From Nitrospinota bacterium (GTDB lineage: Bacteria > Nitrospinota > Nitrospinia > UBA9942 > JAHJSF01), in the NCBI GenBank assembly GCA_018830405.1, contig JAHJSF010000041.1:1-9317 (forward strand): a stretch of DNA of 9,317 nucleotides, given 5' to 3'. Of this stretch, positions 3,771-9,317 are shown in pieces. Each line of letters opens with the position of its first letter. The stretch's first letter is position 1. The notes under the pieces were generated by a model. The model saw only the letters and a program-made list of their open reading frames with translations, did no database searches and was not told the origin of the DNA. The position numbers and the translations under genes are program-made.

Positions 3771-6700
3771 ATGAACAATAGTTCGCCGTCATCCCCAAGA
3801 AACCGCATAGAGCGGACCGATTTTGCCAAGATTAGCTCTATTGTGGACATTCCGGATCTTATAGAGATACAGAAGAGCTCTTACGAACGTTTCCTGCAAA
3901 AGGATGTTAATCGTGAGCGCCGTGATAATGTTGGGCTGCAAGAGGTGTTTAATAATGTGTTCCCTATATACGACTACAATGGATTGTCATTTCTTGAGTT
4001 TATAGGATACGAAATTGGTATATGGTGGTGCGGTTGCGGCGAGTACTCCGGTTGGGGTGGAGATGGGGTTGTCTGCTCTAAGTGCGGCAAAAAGGTGCAG
4101 TACAAGGAGAAGTATACCATAGAGGAATGTGCTGAGAAGGGGATTACTTATGCCGCTCCTTTAAGAATTGTAGTTCAGCTAGTTACCCGTGAGAGAGATA
4201 AAGACGGGGTTGAAAATATAAGGGAGATTAAGGAGCAGAAGGTATATTTGGGTGAAATCCCCCTTATGACCGATACCGGTACGTTTGTAGTCAATGGGAC
4301 GGAACGGGTTGTTGTAAGTCAGCTGCACCGTTCTCCCGGTGTCTTCTTTTTGCATGAAAAGGGGAGTAAGGCCAAGACAGGTAAGGCAATACATGCGGGG
4401 CGCTTGATTCCTTATCGTGGCTCTTGGCTTGATTTTGAGTTTGATTCTAAAGATATTCTTCATGTCAGGATAGATAGACGCCGTAAGCTCAATGTCTCTG
4501 TGTTTTTGAAGGCCCTAGGTTTTACAACCTCAGAATTGCTCAAGAAATTTTATCCTGAGATAGAGATTACCTACGATAAAAAGAACAATGATTTTTTTAT
4601 AGCTTCTTCCAATATCTTTGCAGATATGAAGGCCAAGGATGACATTAATGACCCAGCCAGTGGGGAGGTCATTATTAAGGCCGGTAGAAAGTTTAACAAA
4701 AGGGCGATCAGAAAGCTTGAGAATGCCAAGATAAAGAAGATACCTGTTGAGGTTTCCGATATAGTCAACAGGATTATAGCTTCCGATTTGGTGGATTCAG
4801 ATACCGGAGAAATACTCCTTGAGACCGGACAGAGAATTAGTGAGGAGAATGTTAGTCTCCTGAAGGATAGCGGCGTTAAGACCTTTGCTATCTTTGATAT
4901 TGACGAGAGAGCCGGAGAGGGATGCTTGAGAGAGACCCTCTTGTCTGACAAGTCTTCTTCTAAGGAAGAGGCCTTAAAAGAGATATATAAGAGGATGAGA
5001 CCGGGTGAGCCCCCCACGGAAGAGGCGGCTAGGCTTCTATTCGAGGGGATGTTCTTCAATCCTAAGAGATATGATCTCTCCTCTGTCGGCAGGATGAAGC
5101 TGAATAAGAAGCTCGGTTTGGATATTCCGCTTACTGAAAGATTGCTTACCCCCGAGGATATTCTAAGGTCGGTTAAGTATCTCCTTGACCTTAGAAAGGG
5201 AATCGGTGAGGTTGACGACATAGATCATCTCGGAAACAGGAGGGTCAGATCTGTAGGTGAGTCTATGGAAAACCAGTTCCGCCTCGGTATGGTCAGGATG
5301 GAGCGTGTGATTGTAGAGAGAATGAGCGTTCAAGATATAGACACCTGTATGCCTCAGGATCTTATCAACTCCAAGCCGGTAACTGCTGCCATAAAAGAGT
5401 TTTTTGGGAGCAGCCAGCTTTCACAGTTTATGGACCAGACTAACCCACTTTCTGAGATTACCCATAAGAGGAGACTTAGTGCCCTCGGACCGGGCGGGTT
5501 AACCCGCGAGAGGGCAGGGTTTGAGGTTAGAGACGTACATCCGACTCACTATGGGAGGATATGTCCTATCGAAACACCTGAAGGACCTAATATCGGTTTG
5601 ATCGCCTCTCTCAGCACCTATGCCAGGGTCAATGATTTTGGCTTCATAGAGGTTCCATACAGGAAGGTTAAGGATGGGCTTGTTTCCAAAGAGGTTGTTT
5701 ACCTTTCTGCCATGGACGAGGGGAATGTTGTTATGGCCCCGGCCAATGCCGAGTTGGACTCTAAGGGACACTTTGTTTCTGAAATTATATCTGCCCGAAA
5801 GGGGGGAGATTTTGTCAACGTGGCCCCTGACGAGATAAACTATATGGATGTTTCCCCGAAGCAGCTTGTTAGTGTTGCGGCTTCGTTGATTCCTTTCTTG
5901 GAGCATGATGATGCTAACAGGGCCCTCATGGGGTCTAACATGCAGAGGCAGGCTGTTCCTCTTCTTCATACCGAGGCCCCTATTGTGGGTACAGGGATGG
6001 AGAGTAAGGTCGCCCGAGACTCAGGTGCCTGTATTGTGGCCAAGCATAAGGGAGAGGTTCTGAGTGTAAGTGCCAGACGCGTTATTGTTAGGTATGATTT
6101 GGGCCAGGGGGAGTCGGTCGTTGAGGTTCATCCCTGTATAAAATATGCTAGATCTAACCAGAATACCTGTATAAATCAGATTCCGGTAGTCTTGCCTGGT
6201 GATAAATTTGCCAAGGGGGATGTGCTGGCTGATGGGTCTTCTACAGACAGAGGTGATCTTGCCCTGGGGCGGAATGTTATGGTTGCCTTTATGCCGTGGG
6301 AAGGCTACAACTATGAGGATGCGATAATAATCAGCGAAAAGCTTGTTAAGGATGACTATTATTCCTCCGTTCATATTGAAGAGTTTCAAGTTGAGGCGAG
6401 AGAAACCAAACAGGGAAGGGAAGAGATTACCCGTGATATCCCTAATGTAGGGGAAGATTCTCTTAAGGATATGGATGAGAGCGGAATTATACGTATAGGG
6501 GCCAGAGTTACACACGACGATATACTGGTTGGTAAGGTAACCCCTAAGGTAGAGACACTCCTCTCTCCCGAGGAAAAGCTTCTTAAGGCAATATTCGGTG
6601 AGAAGGCCGGCGAGTGGAGGGATTCGTCTTTACGTGTTCCTCCGGGTGCCGAGGGCATTGTAACTGATGTCCAGATCTTTTCGAGAAAGGGAGCCGACAA

Positions 6701-7802
6701 GGATAAGAGGGCCAAAGAGATAGAGGAGGATAGAATTGTCTCCATAAAAAATGATGTTAATGAGCAGATTCGGTTTATCAAGGATGATGCGGCCGAGCGG
6801 ATAAAAAAGCTTGTTATCGATAAAAACCTATCTAATGAGATAAAGAAAAAAGGGATTAATATCCCCAAAAAGAAGAAGTTAACAGGGGATATCTTGGCTG
6901 GCCTCTCCTATGATGAGCTTGCCTTGGTTAAGGTGCCCGATAAGGATGCCATGTCTCAGATAGATGTTGTTGTTGAGACAGTGGAAACAAGGGTTGCCTT
7001 ACTCAATAATGCCTTGGAGGATAAGAAGGCCCTAATCAAGAAGGGGGATGAGCTTTCTCCTGGGGTTATAAAGTCTGTTAAGGTTTTTGTCGCCATGAAG
7101 AGGAAGATAAAGGTCGGAGATAAAATGGCCGGCCGTCATGGTAATAAAGGTGTGGTTTCCAGGGTTGTTCCCGAGGAAGATATGCCATTTATGGATGATG
7201 GAACGCCGGTTGACATTATATTGAATCCCCTCGGAGTTCCGTCAAGGATGAACGTTGGACAGATACTGGAGACATACCTTGGTTTGGCCGGGAAAAAGCT
7301 CGGCAAGTATTATGCTACCCAGGTATTTGACGGTGCCAAGGAAGAGGAGATAATGGACCTCCTCAGAGAGGCCGGTTATGATGGTTCCGGTAAGGTACAG
7401 CTTTTAGATGGCAAGACAGGTAAGCCGTTTGCCCAGAAGACCGTTGTTGGGCAGATATATATGCTGAAGCTTCATCATCTGGTAGACGATAAGATTCATG
7501 CCAGATCAACCGGTCCCTACTCCCTTATTACCCAGCAGCCGCTTGGAGGTAAGGCCCAGTTTGGAGGACAGAGGCTGGGAGAGATGGAGGTTTGGGCCCT
7601 TGAGGCCTACGGAGCCGGGCATACTCTTCGAGAGATGCTTACGGTTAAATCGGATGATATTGAAGGAAGAAGGCGGATGTATGAGTCTATTGTAAGGGGA
7701 GATGATACCTTACAAGCGGGGATGCCGGAGTCTTTTAATGTTCTCGTTAAGGAAATGCAGAGCCTATGTCTAGATGTAGAGCTTGTTAAGGATAAAAAAT
7801 AA
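3771..7802 (+). CDS. rpoB: DNA-directed RNA polymerase subunit beta
   Basis: The beta subunit forms one pincer of RNA polymerase and much of the active-site cleft. It has 1343 residues. [16 protein letters not shown] (27-42) opens the protrusion. A 30-residue insertion at about 84-113 carries C87, C89, C102 and C105 in a zinc-ribbon pattern not present in E. coli beta. HRSPGVFF (186-193) and [13 protein letters not shown] (213-225) follow, then an SI1-like insert (about 262-382). The rifampicin pocket is at about 546-575 ([17 protein letters not shown], then [13 protein letters not shown]); S551, Q552, D555, H565, R568 and S570 match the sensitive form. An SI2-like insert is at about 971-1060. 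[12 protein letters not shown] has active-site lysines K1118 and K1126. The C-terminal part has [23 protein letters not shown] 3771 has AAGGAG (3754-3759), spacing 11 nt. The gamma-proteobacterial segment of about 50 residues after LETYLG is absent. Confidence 0.99.
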   Translation: MNNSSPSSPRNRIERTDFAKISSIVDIPDLIEIQKSSYERFLQKDVNRERRDNVGLQEVFNNVFPIYDYNGLSFLEFIGYEIGIWWCGCGEYSGWGGDGVVCSKCGKKVQYKEKYTIEECAEKGITYAAPLRIVVQLVTRERDKDGVENIREIKEQKVYLGEIPLMTDTGTFVVNGTERVVVSQLHRSPGVFFLHEKGSKAKTGKAIHAGRLIPYRGSWLDFEFDSKDILHVRIDRRRKLNVSVFLKALGFTTSELLKKFYPEIEITYDKKNNDFFIASSNIFADMKAKDDINDPASGEVIIKAGRKFNKRAIRKLENAKIKKIPVEVSDIVNRIIASDLVDSDTGEILLETGQRISEENVSLLKDSGVKTFAIFDIDERAGEGCLRETLLSDKSSSKEEALKEIYKRMRPGEPPTEEAARLLFEGMFFNPKRYDLSSVGRMKLNKKLGLDIPLTERLLTPEDILRSVKYLLDLRKGIGEVDDIDHLGNRRVRSVGESMENQFRLGMVRMERVIVERMSVQDIDTCMPQDLINSKPVTAAIKEFFGSSQLSQFMDQTNPLSEITHKRRLSALGPGGLTRERAGFEVRDVHPTHYGRICPIETPEGPNIGLIASLSTYARVNDFGFIEVPYRKVKDGLVSKEVVYLSAMDEGNVVMAPANAELDSKGHFVSEIISARKGGDFVNVAPDEINYMDVSPKQLVSVAASLIPFLEHDDANRALMGSNMQRQAVPLLHTEAPIVGTGMESKVARDSGACIVAKHKGEVLSVSARRVIVRYDLGQGESVVEVHPCIKYARSNQNTCINQIPVVLPGDKFAKGDVLADGSSTDRGDLALGRNVMVAFMPWEGYNYEDAIIISEKLVKDDYYSSVHIEEFQVEARETKQGREEITRDIPNVGEDSLKDMDESGIIRIGARVTHDDILVGKVTPKVETLLSPEEKLLKAIFGEKAGEWRDSSLRVPPGAEGIVTDVQIFSRKGADKDKRAKEIEEDRIVSIKNDVNEQIRFIKDDAAERIKKLVIDKNLSNEIKKKGINIPKKKKLTGDILAGLSYDELALVKVPDKDAMSQIDVVVETVETRVALLNNALEDKKALIKKGDELSPGVIKSVKVFVAMKRKIKVGDKMAGRHGNKGVVSRVVPEEDMPFMDDGTPVDIILNPLGVPSRMNVGQILETYLGLAGKKLGKYYATQVFDGAKEEEIMDLLREAGYDGSGKVQLLDGKTGKPFAQKTVVGQIYMLKLHHLVDDKIHARSTGPYSLITQQPLGGKAQFGGQRLGEMEVWALEAYGAGHTLREMLTVKSDDIEGRRRMYESIVRGDDTLQAGMPESFNVLVKEMQSLCLDVELVKDKK
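4020..4109 (+). other. Zinc-ribbon insertion within RpoB, similar to the RpoC zinc-binding domain
   Basis: Codons 84-113 of rpoB interrupt the protrusion domain between YEIG and KYTIEEC, where E. coli has only a couple of residues. The segment has C87-x-C89-x12-C102-xx-C105. The RpoC zinc-binding domain in this window has C70-x-C72-x12-C85-xx-C88, the same spacing. Aligning beta W85-V109 with beta' W68-V92 gives 13 identities in 25 positions, including W, CxCG, Y and GVVCxKCG. At DNA level 4065-4088 and 8153-8176 agree at 20 of 24 bases. Metal binding is inferred from the cysteine pattern. Confidence 0.8.
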
Positions 7803-7820
7803 CCATAAGTTGCAATCTTG

Positions 7821-7871
7821 GCCATTTTAGGTCGGAATTATCTGCTGGTGATTCTGCCGATTTAAAATGGC
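7821..7871 (+). promoter_or_regulatory. Long hairpin in the rpoB-rpoC spacer
   Basis: GCCATTTTAGGTCGG (7821-7835) pairs with CCGATTTAAAATGGC (7857-7871) over 15 continuous pairs, two of them G-T. A CTG bulge (7854-7856) separates this from an inner stem, AATTAT (7836-7841) with GTGATT (7848-7853), having loop CTGCTG. G7820/T7872 can add a wobble pair. It fills half of the 107-nt spacer and ends 25 nt before the rpoC Shine-Dalgarno sequence. No T-tract follows, so termination is unlikely. A long double-stranded stem suits RNase III cleavage or mRNA stabilisation between beta and beta'; that role is inference. Confidence 0.65.
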
Positions 7872-7891
7872 TCATTATAATAAACCAGTAA

Positions 7892-9317
<1,426 letters not shown>

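Noticed and set aside
7498-7695. A second + strand frame inside rpoB
   Set aside because: It overlaps the strongly conserved C-terminal region of RpoB in another frame, has no ribosome binding site, and resembles nothing known.

Overview
The window is a stretch of the core transcription-translation gene cluster of a bacterium, all on the + strand: the 3' end of tuf, then rpmG, trnW(CCA), secE, nusG, rplK, rplA, rplJ, rplL, rpoB and the first third of rpoC. Gene order and protein features point to a proteobacterium in the broad sense, most likely a deltaproteobacterial (Desulfobacterota-type) lineage. The beta subunit has both proteobacterial lineage inserts (SI1-like, about residues 262-382, and SI2-like, about 971-1060) but lacks the extra C-terminal segment of about 50 residues seen in Escherichia coli. 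Taxonomy beyond that is a guess. Base composition is moderately AT-leaning, with frequent AGA/AGG and ATA codons.

Layout. 1-130 is the end of EF-Tu. 127-276 is a zinc-binding L33 overlapping tuf by 4 nt. 294-367 is tRNA-Trp embedded in the transcript. 387-590 is SecE and 639-1178 is NusG. 1234-1665 and 1781-2491 are L11 and L1. 2552-3070 and 3215-3604 are L10 and L7/L12, the ribosomal stalk. 3771-7802 is RNA polymerase beta, and 7910-9317 is beta' cut inside its catalytic NADFDGDQM motif. There is no gene-free stretch over 300 nt; the longest spacer is 166 nt (rplL-rpoB). I see no convincing promoter and no intrinsic terminator with a T-tract, so the genes may be read as one long transcript, possibly entered upstream of the window.

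How the genes work together. EF-Tu, L33, L11, L1, L10 and L7/L12 build and feed the ribosome's factor-binding and exit regions. SecE is part of the protein export channel. NusG couples RNA polymerase (beta/beta') to ribosomes or Rho. The joint layout allows balanced production of the transcription and translation machinery.

The content is largely conserved housekeeping and I do not find a new gene system. Two things stand out. First, RpoB carries an insertion of about 30 residues (codons at 4020-4109) with a CxC-x12-CxxC zinc-ribbon pattern that matches the N-terminal zinc-binding domain of RpoC in the same window, in spacing and in many residues. Second, several spacers hold hairpins without T-tracts. 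The strongest are in rplL-rpoB (3659-3700, enclosed by a 7-bp inverted repeat at 3625-3631/3707-3713) and rpoB-rpoC (7821-7871). They look like RNA processing, attenuation or autoregulatory elements.
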